Assembly: GCA_045124055.1 (NCBI GenBank)
Contig: JBGVKZ010000046.1
Span: 59,967-123,966 of the forward strand
Direction: 5' to 3'
Origin: CALZKI01 sp045124055
Lineage (GTDB): Bacteria > Bacillota > Clostridia > Lachnospirales > Lachnospiraceae
DNA: 64,000 nucleotides
The notes under the pieces were generated by a model. It saw only the letters and a program-made list of their open reading frames with translations, was not told the origin of the DNA and did no database searches. Positions 35,932 to 44,649 of the stretch are shown piece after piece; the first letter of the stretch is position 1, and each line of letters starts with the position of its first letter. A program made the position numbers and the translations under genes.

Positions 35932-37580
35932 TGGTTGGTACAATTTGGAATGGTTTTGATTGAGGATGATTTCTTATCTGCTTTAGCAGCTTTGGTTTCT
36001 TTTTGGTCCGACTGTTCCTCTTGATGGTCGTCTTTGTTTTCCTCTGTGCTTTCATATCCATCAATCAAGACAGTTTCGTCTAGTCCTAAGTCTCCGATAA
36101 GACGTAGATAAATATCTACGTTACCATCCTTGTCCACTTCGATTTTATTGATAAGACGTTTCAACTGTGTATTGGTCATTTCATGAACATCTGTGATATC
36201 TTCCATCTCTTTGAAAGTGCCGTTTAGAATCGCTTCCAATTGCTCTCCCTTTGTCAGATTGTAAGACACCATCTTCAGCTCATTTTCCAATCTATCAATC
36301 TCTTTTCTCATGCCACCGATTTTCTCATTCAATTCCTCTCTGGAAATCAAATCATCGGTGTACATATCCATATATTTCTCACGTGATCTACGAAGTCTGT
36401 TTAACTCTGTAGTTAATTCCTTTTCGTATTCTACATTTTCATCCTTCGCTTTGTAAACACGTTGGAACTCTTTAATTACATGGTCGATTACTTTTTTCTT
36501 TTTGCTAAGCACATCCTGGAAGTACCCCTGCAATACCTGGATTAATTCTTCTTCATCTACTGTAATTGCATTCGGACAGCTATCCGCACCTCGACCATTA
36601 TGCCCAGAGCACACCCAACGCACATAAGTATTCTTGTACTGGCGTACCGTTCTACGGAACGACCATCCACACTCCTTACACTTAATCAATGTAGAGAATA
36701 AATGCTTATTGCTCTGGCGTTCATGAGTCATCTTAAATGAATCGTGACGACCTTTCAAAATCTCCTGTGCTCTGTCAAAAATTTCATCATCAATAATCCG
36801 AAGTTCCGGACGAATTGATACTAACCATTCGGATTCATCTTTTTCCTTTCTCTGTCCTGTAAGGAAATCTGCAACTTCTTCTTTACCATTGATAATCTTT
36901 CCGGTGTATATCTCATTGGTCAGAATACGACATACCGAATTTTGACTCCAATTGTTTCCTCTCTTAGTCTTGATGCCACGTTCATTAAGCATGTTTGCAA
37001 TCTTCGCTCCACCAAAGCCTTCTTCCGTATACCATTTATACATCTGACGGATAACCTTTGCTTCCTCTTCATTGATGGATAGATTGAAATAGTCACCGAT
37101 AGTCTTATCATATCCATAAACAATGTTTGGAACTCGCCCTTTTTCTGCATTCATCTTCTTACCGAATTTGATACGCTTGGAAGTGTTCGCACTTTCTTCC
37201 TGCGCCAATGCACCAAAAATGGTCAAAACAAATTCCGAATTCCCCATGCTAGTCATGTTGGCAGTAAGGAACTGTGTTTCGATACCAAGTGCTTTTAACT
37301 TACGGACACTCTGTAATAAATCCACTGTATTTCTGGCAAAACGTGAAATATCCTTTACCACAACCATGTCGAATAAGCCTTTCTCAGCGTCTGCAAGCAT
37401 ACGCTGGAATTCTTTACGGTTCTTGATTTTGGTTCCAGAAATACCTTCATCTGCATATAGTTTAATAAGGTTGTCCCCTGTACGTTTTGTATATTCTAAG
37501 AAAAACTCTTTCTGAGTCTCTAAACTGTTGAGCTGGTCTTCTTTATCTGTGGAAACTCTGCAATATGCTGCTATGTTCAT
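35925..37580 (-). CDS. Large serine recombinase (element integrase)
   Basis: A 551-residue site-specific recombinase. The resolvase domain (1-150) has the catalytic serine in YCRVSTDK and the conserved arginines in KDISRFARN. A recombinase domain follows (about 160-270), then a zinc ribbon (KCKECGWSFRR and a later pair of cysteines) and a coiled-coil stretch (about 360-440). The last 60 residues are low-complexity and charged. It should catalyse integration, and with a directionality factor, excision. The stop codon TAA is formed at the junction: two bases are in the att core and the third is from spoIIID. A strong AAAGGTGG precedes the ATG. Confidence 0.93.
   Translation of the reverse strand: MNIAAYCRVSTDKEDQLNSLETQKEFFLEYTKRTGDNLIKLYADEGISGTKIKNRKEFQRMLADAEKGLFDMVVVKDISRFARNTVDLLQSVRKLKALGIETQFLTANMTSMGNSEFVLTIFGALAQEESANTSKRIKFGKKMNAEKGRVPNIVYGYDKTIGDYFNLSINEEEAKVIRQMYKWYTEEGFGGAKIANMLNERGIKTKRGNNWSQNSVCRILTNEIYTGKIINGKEEVADFLTGQRKEKDESEWLVSIRPELRIIDDEIFDRAQEILKGRHDSFKMTHERQSNKHLFSTLIKCKECGWSFRRTVRQYKNTYVRWVCSGHNGRGADSCPNAITVDEEELIQVLQGYFQDVLSKKKKVIDHVIKEFQRVYKAKDENVEYEKELTTELNRLRRSREKYMDMYTDDLISREELNEKIGGMRKEIDRLENELKMVSYNLTKGEQLEAILNGTFKEMEDITDVHEMTNTQLKRLINKIEVDKDGNVDIYLRLIGDLGLDETVLIDGYESTEENKDDHQEEQSDQKETKAAKADKKSSSIKTIPNCTNHT
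35926..35931. other. attL core (left junction)
   Basis: TATGTA, shared exactly with 63861-63866. To its left is spoIIID coding sequence (GTCTT), to its right element DNA (TGGTTGGTACAAT). The crossover presumably occurs inside these 6 bp. Confidence 0.85.
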
Positions 37581-37614
37581 GTTTAACCACCTTTCTGTTA
37601 GAGTTGTTGCGTTC

Positions 37615-37626
37615 TGTTACAACTAT
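37615..37626 (+). repeat. Copy of the right att arm in the integrase promoter
   Basis: TGTTACAACTAT here is identical to 63850-63861, the 12 bases directly beside the right att core. It lies within the 35-46 nt upstream of the integrase start codon and is part of a local inverted repeat AGTTGT...ACAACT. Binding of the integrase to its own promoter is a reasonable inference. Confidence 0.5.
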
Positions 37627-37648
37627 TGTATCTCTTTTTATCAAAAAA

Positions 37649-37685
37649 ACAAGGTGCAAACTGATTACATTCAGCTACACCTTGT
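37649..37685 (-). terminator. Terminator upstream of the integrase gene
   Basis: ACAAGGTG/CACCTTGT arms (37649-37656 with 37678-37685) with an inner CTGA/TCAG pairing. On the minus strand the stem is followed by TTTTTTTG. It ends the transcript of the two upstream genes, so the integrase should have its own promoter. Confidence 0.75.
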
Positions 37686-37747
37686 CTAAATCTTGACTAA
37701 ATTCTTTTCTGCGTTTTATCCTATGTTTCCATATAACTTGGGCACAC

Positions 37748-37948
37748 CTACAAATTCCGATTCTTTCTGGTACATAAGGAATGAGCCGCTCTCTCTGTCA
37801 AACGACTATCTAACAGGAATTTTATCATCTGCCTGATACCATTCTTCATCTTAATAGTACTCGTCATAGTCCCTCTGAAATCATATGGTAACACTGTATG
37901 GAAAGCGCCATTAGATGTATATAATTTTTGCACATGCCAAATCGTCAT
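37748..37948 (-). CDS. Small protein of unknown function
   Basis: A 66-residue reading frame starting MTIWHVQKLYTSNGAF. It has a strong ribosome site (AGGGAGGA, 5 nt before the ATG), starts 13 nt after the end of the ATP-binding protein gene and is followed by a terminator, so it is probably the last gene of that transcript. No known domain, signal peptide or membrane helix. The C-terminal half is basic. It may be a complete small regulator or a remnant of a longer gene. Confidence 0.45.
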   Translation of the reverse strand: MTIWHVQKLYTSNGAFHTVLPYDFRGTMTSTIKMKNGIRQMIKFLLDSRLTERAAHSLCTRKNRNL

Positions 37949-37961
37949 ACATTCCTCCCTA

Positions 37962-39314
37962 TTAACCTTTCTCTTTCAACAAGTATCTTCTAGATTTGCG
38001 TTCACCTTCTACCGTCAAAATGCCATCATCTACCATTTCTTTGAGTAATCTCTTGACCGTTGAATCTGCAAGCCCTAACAGTTCTCTTGCCTCCATATTA
38101 CTGATACTACCATGTTCTTTTACATATTGAATAATTAACTCATATCTATCAGCTTTTATCGGTTTTTTATCGGCTTTTATCGGCTTTTTATCGGCTTTTT
38201 CTTCTGATCGATAAAAACAAACTACAAATCCAGACTTCATTTTCTTAAATTCGTATCTGACTCCGGCAGCATCACAAGCCTCCGCAATACGCTTTAATCC
38301 TGTTCCAAAACTCTCGATATCCTTCGAATAATAAAGCATTCGTGCAATCTTAGGATTTCTGCGAATAGGTCTCTCAGCCTTATCAATAAAGTCTTGTGGC
38401 TCATATCCCTCCGGAAATGCTCCAGGATTGTAAATTTCAACCCTGTCTTTATAGATTGCAACCTCATTACTCTGACCGGATGCATAATCTTTATGACAGA
38501 ACGAATTTAATAATGCTTCACGAATCGCATCCACCGGAATCTCAGGTATCTCCGTACGTTGTAAAGCTCCGGTAAATTCCACTCTCCAATGAATATTACT
38601 CTTAATATAACTTTCGGCTATATCTACAAGCTTCAGCACCGGCCCATGGTGACGCCTAATATCATTAAAAGTCAATCTTTCATTTGTAGCAAAAATCGCC
38701 ATCTGCAAATCTTGTACAATATCATCACTAAACAATACTTTTCCTGCATTTAGCAAAGTATTACCTTCTGTCAATTCTAACTGATTTAAAACAGTCTCTT
38801 TGTCAGTATATGTGATTGCAATTCTTCCTACCTCGTGTGCCTGTGTTGTATATTTCTTTAAAAGTTCTTCGTCGATGTCATCAACCGTCTTATTAGACAC
38901 AAGACTTTCCCAACGATTTCCCTCTCTGCCACTGCTCAACAATAATTCCGTTATCTGCTCCGGCGACATAGTTAAATCCTCATCAGCCACACGAATCTTT
39001 GCCACGCCATACGCAAAATAAGGAACTTGATTACCTTCAAATTTTACATGGATACAATCTCTACCATCTATAACTACTTTATTGATTTCCGGATAAATTT
39101 TCGGCTCAATAAAATTTTTGATTTTCTGACTAACTTCACGCAATGATTCTTCTGTAACAACTTGTCCTATTACCGTTCCGTCAGGCTTTACTCCAAAATA
39201 CAATTCTCCATGCTGATGTTTATTCAAAATTGCACAAATTGACTGCACTGCTTCTTTTAACTCACCAGTGGATTTCTTAAATTCTAATGTTTCTGTTTCA
39301 ATACCTAAGTTCAA
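37962..39314 (-). CDS. AlbA_2/Schlafen-type ATP-binding transcription regulator
   Basis: A 450-residue protein. Residues 1-130 form an AlbA_2 (divergent AAA-4, Schlafen-like) domain starting GIETETLEFKKSTGELKEA. A GHKL-like ATPase segment follows (VDAIREALLNSFCHKDY, then GTGLKRI), and the last 60 residues are a winged helix (YVKEHGSISNMEAR...DSTVKRLLKEM). Proteins of this type are common in genomic islands and are probably regulators. The start is a TTG at 39314 with AAGGGG upstream. Between the ATPase and winged helix lies a short tandem repeat of KADKKPI. Confidence 0.8.
   Translation of the reverse strand: MNLGIETETLEFKKSTGELKEAVQSICAILNKHQHGELYFGVKPDGTVIGQVVTEESLREVSQKIKNFIEPKIYPEINKVVIDGRDCIHVKFEGNQVPYFAYGVAKIRVADEDLTMSPEQITELLLSSGREGNRWESLVSNKTVDDIDEELLKKYTTQAHEVGRIAITYTDKETVLNQLELTEGNTLLNAGKVLFSDDIVQDLQMAIFATNERLTFNDIRRHHGPVLKLVDIAESYIKSNIHWRVEFTGALQRTEIPEIPVDAIREALLNSFCHKDYASGQSNEVAIYKDRVEIYNPGAFPEGYEPQDFIDKAERPIRRNPKIARMLYYSKDIESFGTGLKRIAEACDAAGVRYEFKKMKSGFVVCFYRSEEKADKKPIKADKKPIKADRYELIIQYVKEHGSISNMEARELLGLADSTVKRLLKEMVDDGILTVEGERKSRRYLLKEKG
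38153..38194. repeat. Tandem 21-bp repeat inside the ATP-binding protein gene
   Basis: Two 21-bp units (38153-38173 and 38174-38194) differing at one base, encoding KADKKPI twice as a linker between the ATPase and winged-helix domains, followed by a partial third copy. Copy number may vary between strains without breaking the frame. Confidence 0.8.
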
Positions 39315-39476
39315 ATCATCAGCCCCTTTGCTGCATTTTTAGTATCATCATTATTGTATGTCTATACACAAATTCTATGACTAAACAATGACTTCCTATG
39401 ACTCATTTTATATTTTTACTTGGCATTAATCAAGCAATATTGTAAGGAACTCAAAAACATTTTATGAACTGAAATA

Positions 39477-39511
39477 GAAACTCAAATTCCATCTCAAATA
39501 ATTTGAGTTTC
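39477..39511. terminator. Inverted repeat, possible terminator
   Basis: Perfect 12-bp arms GAAACTCAAATT/AATTTGAGTTTC (39477-39488 with 39500-39511, 11-nt loop). AT-rich and followed by T-rich sequence on both strands. It may end the small minus-strand gene at 39611-39835. The rest of 39315-39610 shows nothing else. Confidence 0.45.
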
Positions 39512-39610
39512 TTCACTTTCTTATCAAAAACTAAAAAAACAACTCAAATTTCTCTTCAGAATTTAAGGTTTTTCTTCACATTCCTTGTGATTTCAAAGAG
39601 CAATGCATCT

Positions 39611-39835
39611 CTACCTTGCTCTTCTCCGTCTTATCCTCACTGACTCCTCCACTATTTCCGTCTCCTCCGGCACTGCTATGTATTCACTTTCGTCTGTACA
39701 CTTTGATGTGGCTTCTTCAATTGCACGTTCCACCTTCCCTGCGTTTGCTTCAATCAAAAGCTTACACAAGAATTCAGCGGTATCCTCCGCCGAATTCGGA
39801 TTATGAAAGCGATAATTCAATTTCCTTTGCTTCAA
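39611..39835 (-). CDS. Small mobile-element-type protein
   Basis: A 74-residue frame beginning LKQRKLNYRFHNPN and continuing AEDTAEFLCKLLIEANAGK. The phrase NYRFHNPN...IEAN is one I associate with small genes near recombinases in mobile elements of gut Clostridia; the function is unknown. The TTG start at 39835 has GGAG 7 nt upstream within AGGAGGTGGAG. The C-terminus is arginine-rich. A longer frame to 39967 reads through AT-rich, non-protein-like sequence and is rejected. Confidence 0.5.
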   Translation of the reverse strand: MKQRKLNYRFHNPNSAEDTAEFLCKLLIEANAGKVERAIEEATSKCTDESEYIAVPEETEIVEESVRIRRRRAR

Positions 39836-40130
39836 GCGGAATCTCCACCTCCTTCTCTTGCTTGTCCTTCTTTTCAATACTATGAGATTGATTCTCAGGT
39901 TATACCTGTTGTTTTCCTCACATTTAGTACTTAGGGTCAAAAAAATCTGATTGCTAAAAAAGCGCAAAATTTTTTGTCTACATTTAGAGAAAAAAATTAG
40001 TCTCTCTTTTTGAACTCGTAAAAACTCTCAACTAGCCAGTCTCAATTTGTGAAACAGCCACAACCACAGTAAATACAATGTTTTTCACAAAACGAGACCA
40101 TTCTCACAAAATCAGACTGCGTGAAAATAA

Positions 40131-40213
40131 ACCCTAGCAGGATACGCTTAAAGTTGCATGAACTTTAAGCAAAAAACTTCACGCCCAGGGCGTTCACACT
40201 AGGAGACCTAGAA
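40131..40213. other. Cluster of inverted repeats in a gene-free region
   Basis: The 39836-40456 region has no gene. It contains GCTTAAAGTT/AACTTTAAGC (40146-40155 with 40161-40170, 5-nt loop), the palindrome ACGCCC-A-GGGCGT (40181-40193) and CTAGG-AGA-CCTAG (about 40199-40211), enclosed by CCTAG (40133-40137) and its partner CTAGG (40199-40203). Together they can fold as a multi-branched structure. It could be a small RNA, a protein-binding array or a replication/transfer site. There is no evidence to choose. Confidence 0.4.
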
Positions 40214-40293
40214 CCCGAAACTTGACATTTGTAATCCCTTCCTCATATGTTGACAGCATGAACCCACTGATGCGCCGACAGGCAAATAAGAAA

Positions 40294-40329
40294 GGCCCTG
40301 ATTCCTACCTTTCAATAGAAACCAGAGCC
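40294..40329 (-). terminator. Terminator at the end of the ligase/acyltransferase cluster
   Basis: A 13-bp stem with wobble pairs (40294-40306 with 40317-40329: GGCCCTGATTCCT and AGAAACCAGAGCC), followed on the minus strand by TTTCTTATTT. It lies 127 nt past the last gene of the cluster. Confidence 0.65.
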
Positions 40330-40456
40330 TATCGCTCTTTTAACAGCCTAGCACATCAGCTCCTGCTGTAAACATATCAATTTATACTCTTTGATTCATT
40401 TTCTCTAAAAATTGCCTCCCCCATTTGCTTAAAGATTATCGAATTCTTTTTTCCTA

Positions 40457-42181
40457 CTACATTTCTCCAAGTTTTGTATAATCAATTTTACCTACATTTG
40501 TGATTGGAAAGTCATCTAACACATCGAAATAATCAGGCACTTCGTAACTATACAATTCATTTTTACATTCTTCTCTAAGCTGTTCTATGGTTTCATCTTT
40601 TTTACCCTTATCATTTAGAACCAAATATGCTTTTGCCACATAACCTAAATTTGCATCTTTTATACCAACAACGGCGCATTGTTTAACATTTTTATTCTTT
40701 ACAATAACATTTTCTATTGCAGCAGGAAATACTTTATATCCATCGCGTATAATCATTCTTTTAATTCGACCATCTATGTATAAACAGCCATTCTCATCAA
40801 TATGTCCTATATCACCTGTATGTACCCATTTTGTCCCGTCTTCATGATGTTTTATTATAGCCGCTGTTTGCTCATAACCTGTCCCCAGATAGTGAAGCAT
40901 ACATTTAGGGCTCATAACACACACTTCTCCTTGTTCGCCTATTTTCCCTTCCACATATTTACCTTCCTGTTCGCTAAATACTGTAACAACATCTGTAACA
41001 TATGGTACTCCAACTGTTCCCGGGATATTACTATCTCCTTTTGTATAACATACTGCGGCACCTAATTCAGTCATTCCATAACCTTTTGTTATTTTTGCTT
41101 TACAATTATGCTTTAATAACCATTGGTTTGCCTGTTCTTCAAAAGTTGGATCTAATTTTTCTGCCCCTAGTATAAGTGTTTTTATATGTGCTAAATCTGC
41201 ATTTTTTGATTCTTTTGAATTTACCCAAACTCTTACTATAGTAGGCACACATACTATATGATTAGCAACATTTTTTTCAATCATCTGCGAAAACGATGCC
41301 GAATCGGCTTTAGGTATTAATACCAGTTTAAGTCCTAAACATAAATATGCATTTATTGAATTACTAATCCCATACATGGTCCATGGCGGTGCCGCTACCA
41401 TTGCTATTTCCTCTGGTTTAGCATCAAACTCCATTGCCATCAAACCCACGATATATGCATTAAAGTTATAATCAGACATAACCGCACCTTTAGGCACACC
41501 TGTCGAACCCCCAGTGTAACATATACACGCAGGTGCATCCTGAACATATTTGCTTGTTATAACATTTGCTTTTCCTTTTCCTAATTTACAGAACTTATTC
41601 CAACTCATAAGATTTTCACTCTTTAATTGAGTTAGATTTGCCTTTAAAGACTTATTCTTCACTATCGCCAGCTTACGAATATGTAGTGGCAGTGATTCAA
41701 TAACCGATATAACAATTACACCTTTCAATTTAGCTTCTTTTATTACATCAGCAAAGTTTTCAACAGCCGTATCCATCGCAAAAAGATATGTTGTATCTGC
41801 CTCTTTTAACAGACGTAAAAATTCCGCATTACTGTTTCTTGGGTCTAACATATTTGCAACGGCACCTACTTTATTTATTGCATAAAACAAGTAGACTGCT
41901 TCAGGCATATTAGGTAAACAAACAGAAATTGTGTCCCCATCTTTAACCCCTAACTCTTTTAAAGACTTTGCAACAAGCTCTATTCTTTGCTTCACTTCGG
42001 CATAGCTCACCTTTACATTCATAAATTCTAATGCTGTTTCACTCGAATATTTATCAATGTATTTGTATAAATTATCCACAATTTTACATTTAGGAATTGT
42101 ATAATTCCTTTCCGTTTCGCTATAATACTTCAACCACGGCTTATCTATGGATGGATAGCCTGTTAATTCCTTATTTGGCAT
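40457..42181 (-). CDS. Adenylate-forming ligase 1
   Basis: A 574-residue member of the AMP-binding (acyl-CoA synthetase/NRPS adenylation-like) superfamily. It would activate a carboxylic acid with ATP to an acyl-adenylate and pass it to a thiol or amine. The P-loop CYTGGSTGVPKG is at 221-232, then KGYGMTELG, HTGDIG and the hinge DGRIKRMIIRDGYKVFP. The catalytic Lys565 is in NVGKIDY. The N-terminus GYPSIDKPWLKYY is shared with two other ligases and a remnant in this cluster. It overlaps the preceding TPR-type membrane gene by 11 bp, so translation is coupled. It is the last gene before the terminator. Substrate unknown. Confidence 0.85.
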   Translation of the reverse strand: MPNKELTGYPSIDKPWLKYYSETERNYTIPKCKIVDNLYKYIDKYSSETALEFMNVKVSYAEVKQRIELVAKSLKELGVKDGDTISVCLPNMPEAVYLFYAINKVGAVANMLDPRNSNAEFLRLLKEADTTYLFAMDTAVENFADVIKEAKLKGVIVISVIESLPLHIRKLAIVKNKSLKANLTQLKSENLMSWNKFCKLGKGKANVITSKYVQDAPACICYTGGSTGVPKGAVMSDYNFNAYIVGLMAMEFDAKPEEIAMVAAPPWTMYGISNSINAYLCLGLKLVLIPKADSASFSQMIEKNVANHIVCVPTIVRVWVNSKESKNADLAHIKTLILGAEKLDPTFEEQANQWLLKHNCKAKITKGYGMTELGAAVCYTKGDSNIPGTVGVPYVTDVVTVFSEQEGKYVEGKIGEQGEVCVMSPKCMLHYLGTGYEQTAAIIKHHEDGTKWVHTGDIGHIDENGCLYIDGRIKRMIIRDGYKVFPAAIENVIVKNKNVKQCAVVGIKDANLGYVAKAYLVLNDKGKKDETIEQLREECKNELYSYEVPDYFDVLDDFPITNVGKIDYTKLGEM

Positions 42182-43583
42182 TATTTCTCTCCTTTTTTCT
42201 ACAATATTCTTCTATATCCTCAACTTCCGCTTTCGCAACTAAACATAACGCCTTCTCACCTTCGAGCATATCCATTTTAATCACATCTTTTTTCATTGAA
42301 TGAACACTCTTTATCCAATCAAAAACATTATTGTCATTTTCTAGACATGCTTTATATAGTTTTCTATATATAGAATAGGCATACCAATATGGTTCATTAG
42401 GGAAATTATGTATTGCCATTTCTATAAAAAACTTCATTTCTGCTATTAATTGTTCTATCTTCTCACAATTATCCATTTCATCAAACGACATATTCCATAT
42501 AGGAACTTGTCTATTTTTTTGCGGGGTTCGCATTTCAATACCTAACAAAGTTCTGATTCTTTTATTCAAATTTGATAAAAGTACTGCATAAACTTTTTGT
42601 GCTTTTTCATCAACAGAAAACGCTTTTTTATATTGCTTATACGCTTTTTCCATATCTTCCATATTTTTTGCCGTGTTTTCTAAAAAACATCCGTAATTCC
42701 TATAATAAACTTCTCTTTCACCACAATATTTAGAATATTCAACCGCATACTCATAATACTTTTTTGCTTCCGTTTTTAACGATTCACTTTCTTCATTCGT
42801 CATATTATTATCAATCATATTTATCAAACATTGAGCAATTGCATTTGCAAAATAAACCGATATTCTTATATCTTCACTAGCTTTTTTAACAACAACTTCT
42901 TTGCTCATGGTCAACGAAATTTTGAAATCCTCTATTGTCTTTATAAATAGTTCTTTTGCTTTTTGATAGTTTCGAACTCTATTACCGTCTTGACAACAAG
43001 CACCTATATGAAACCAAAAATCTGCTTCACGATAATTCAAATAAGAATCTTCTAATTTACAACGTAAATTATACTTTCCTCTATATCTATTTATCTTTTC
43101 AATTCCCGTATGAGCCCATTGTAATTTCTGAACCTTCATCTTCTCATTTTTTGCCTCATATGTTCTTTGTAGCAATATATCAATTACCAATAAATCTGCA
43201 TAACGTTCAATCGGGATTTCATTATTTTTTTCAAATAATTTTGCCATATAATCGCACGAAACATCTTCTGTCCTATACATTTGATTAACAAATTGTTGCT
43301 TTGTATATTCTCTTACCTGTTCTGACAAAGGTGAATATTTTTCAAGTGTCGTTTTCAATTCATCTATTTCGCTTTTTCCAATTGCATTGTATATAGTTAT
43401 TCCTAACCATACAGTAATTGCCAATGATATAATTGTCAGTCCGTTTGTTATAATTGTACCTTCAATTGCTTTATCCACATTAATACTGGCTATTTTAGTC
43501 AATAAAAAATATGATATCCCCACATCAGAAAATACCATTATTAATCCTAATAAAATTACCATTACTACCATTATCTTCTTCAT
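42171..43583 (-). CDS. Membrane protein with helical-repeat cytoplasmic domain
   Basis: I do not recognise a named family. The 470-residue product has two hydrophobic helices (about 5-27 and 44-66), then about 400 residues of paired helices with TPR-like spacing (for example the YYEYAVEYSKYCGEREVYY and YKQYKKAFSVDEKAQ segments). It is probably anchored by the N-terminus with a scaffold-like domain in the cytoplasm. Such layouts occur in protein-interaction adaptors. AGAGGAG precedes the ATG. It is coupled to the ligase downstream. Confidence 0.65.
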   Translation of the reverse strand: MKKIMVVMVILLGLIMVFSDVGISYFLLTKIASINVDKAIEGTIITNGLTIISLAITVWLGITIYNAIGKSEIDELKTTLEKYSPLSEQVREYTKQQFVNQMYRTEDVSCDYMAKLFEKNNEIPIERYADLLVIDILLQRTYEAKNEKMKVQKLQWAHTGIEKINRYRGKYNLRCKLEDSYLNYREADFWFHIGACCQDGNRVRNYQKAKELFIKTIEDFKISLTMSKEVVVKKASEDIRISVYFANAIAQCLINMIDNNMTNEESESLKTEAKKYYEYAVEYSKYCGEREVYYRNYGCFLENTAKNMEDMEKAYKQYKKAFSVDEKAQKVYAVLLSNLNKRIRTLLGIEMRTPQKNRQVPIWNMSFDEMDNCEKIEQLIAEMKFFIEMAIHNFPNEPYWYAYSIYRKLYKACLENDNNVFDWIKSVHSMKKDVIKMDMLEGEKALCLVAKAEVEDIEEYCRKKERNNAK

Positions 43584-43614
43584 AATCTACTCCTCTTTTC
43601 TTTTGTGCTCTTTA

Positions 43615-44535
43615 TCAATTTCGCGGCTCCACATCCCTATCTTTCGTACCCACTTTAAAATAGTACGCTTTCTCCCCTACTATATCATTAGGATGTAGTG
43701 TTACATTAAAGGTTCTTCTTATATCATCATGTCTATTTTCTATAACAGTTCTTTCATACCCAAACTTATCCCTTTTAATTAGATAGGAGAAAAGATAATA
43801 TGTTTCTTCACGTGGGAAGTCAATAATATTGATAGTGTATTCCATCAAAGGGATGTCATCTCCATAAATTTGGGGTAAACATATTATTGTATCCAACGGA
43901 ATTTTTTCAAAATCAAAAGAATTTTGATATGAAATTTTCATTTTCATAATAAAATTACCAGTTTTAGGAATCTTATTACCGGAAAGTTCTATATTAAAAG
44001 ACCGTATTGCATTTCTCTTATATTCAGCACAATTTACCTCCTCCACCGTAGCTTCACTGTATTCCTGCATATTTCCATACTTATATAAAAATTTAGGCGG
44101 CATATTGGAATAGTCATTTCCTGTAATAAAATAAAATGTGTTTGGTATTTTTTCATTCTTAACATCTAATTCATATATAATATCCAAATCACCAAGCAAT
44201 CTTGATTCAGAAGAACATTTGTGTTTTATGTTATAGGTAACATTTATTGAATTATACCTAATCTTGTTTCTCATCTTCTTCGTTCTAAGATACATTCTCA
44301 TTGCAGGTAATAGTTCAAATCGATGGTACTTATTTTCAAGTAAATATCCTATAAATCGTATGTATAATTCCTCTAAATATAAAAGAATCGCAAGCAACAC
44401 TATAATAAATACTAATATTGCAATACTCCCAACGAGAATCTTGTTTTCCGAAACCACAATTGCAAAAATGCTACAAATCCCTTCCAAAATACTTACTATT
44501 ATAATCAATCTATTTCCATATTCATCAAAACTCAT
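43615..44535 (-). CDS. Membrane protein with beta-rich C-terminal domain
   Basis: A 306-residue protein without a recognised family. Two membrane helices lie near residues 8-28 and 35-57. From about 95 on it is predicted beta-rich (alternating hydrophobic strands such as NTFYFITGNDYS and NFIMKMKISYQNSF), probably a sandwich domain. The final segment (EKAYYFKVGTKD) faintly resembles the end of the TIR protein in this cluster. GGAGGGG precedes the ATG. Function unknown; the neighbours suggest a partner in the cluster's membrane step or a sensor. Confidence 0.6.
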   Translation of the reverse strand: MSFDEYGNRLIIIVSILEGICSIFAIVVSENKILVGSIAILVFIIVLLAILLYLEELYIRFIGYLLENKYHRFELLPAMRMYLRTKKMRNKIRYNSINVTYNIKHKCSSESRLLGDLDIIYELDVKNEKIPNTFYFITGNDYSNMPPKFLYKYGNMQEYSEATVEEVNCAEYKRNAIRSFNIELSGNKIPKTGNFIMKMKISYQNSFDFEKIPLDTIICLPQIYGDDIPLMEYTINIIDFPREETYYLFSYLIKRDKFGYERTVIENRHDDIRRTFNVTLHPNDIVGEKAYYFKVGTKDRDVEPRN

Positions 44536-44649
44536 CTAATTCCCCTCCAAATTTATCATATAACTCGTCGTTTCATTTCTACTAAACCCTAAATCCACAT
44601 ATAATTTATGTATATATTATTCCCCGATTTTTACCATCTCTTTTCCTAT

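Noticed and set aside
35932..36064. N-terminal continuation of the spoIIID 3' frame as a separate small gene
   Set aside because: It is the recombinase coding region read in another frame. It has no ribosome site, and protein similarity starts only at the att core.
38153..38194. CRISPR-like repeat
   Set aside because: The units are directly adjacent, without spacers, and are in frame inside a coding region, so this is a coding tandem repeat.
39836..39967. Longer start for the small gene at 39611-39835
   Set aside because: The upstream codons encode AT-rich, non-protein-like sequence, and the good ribosome site lies directly before the TTG at 39835.
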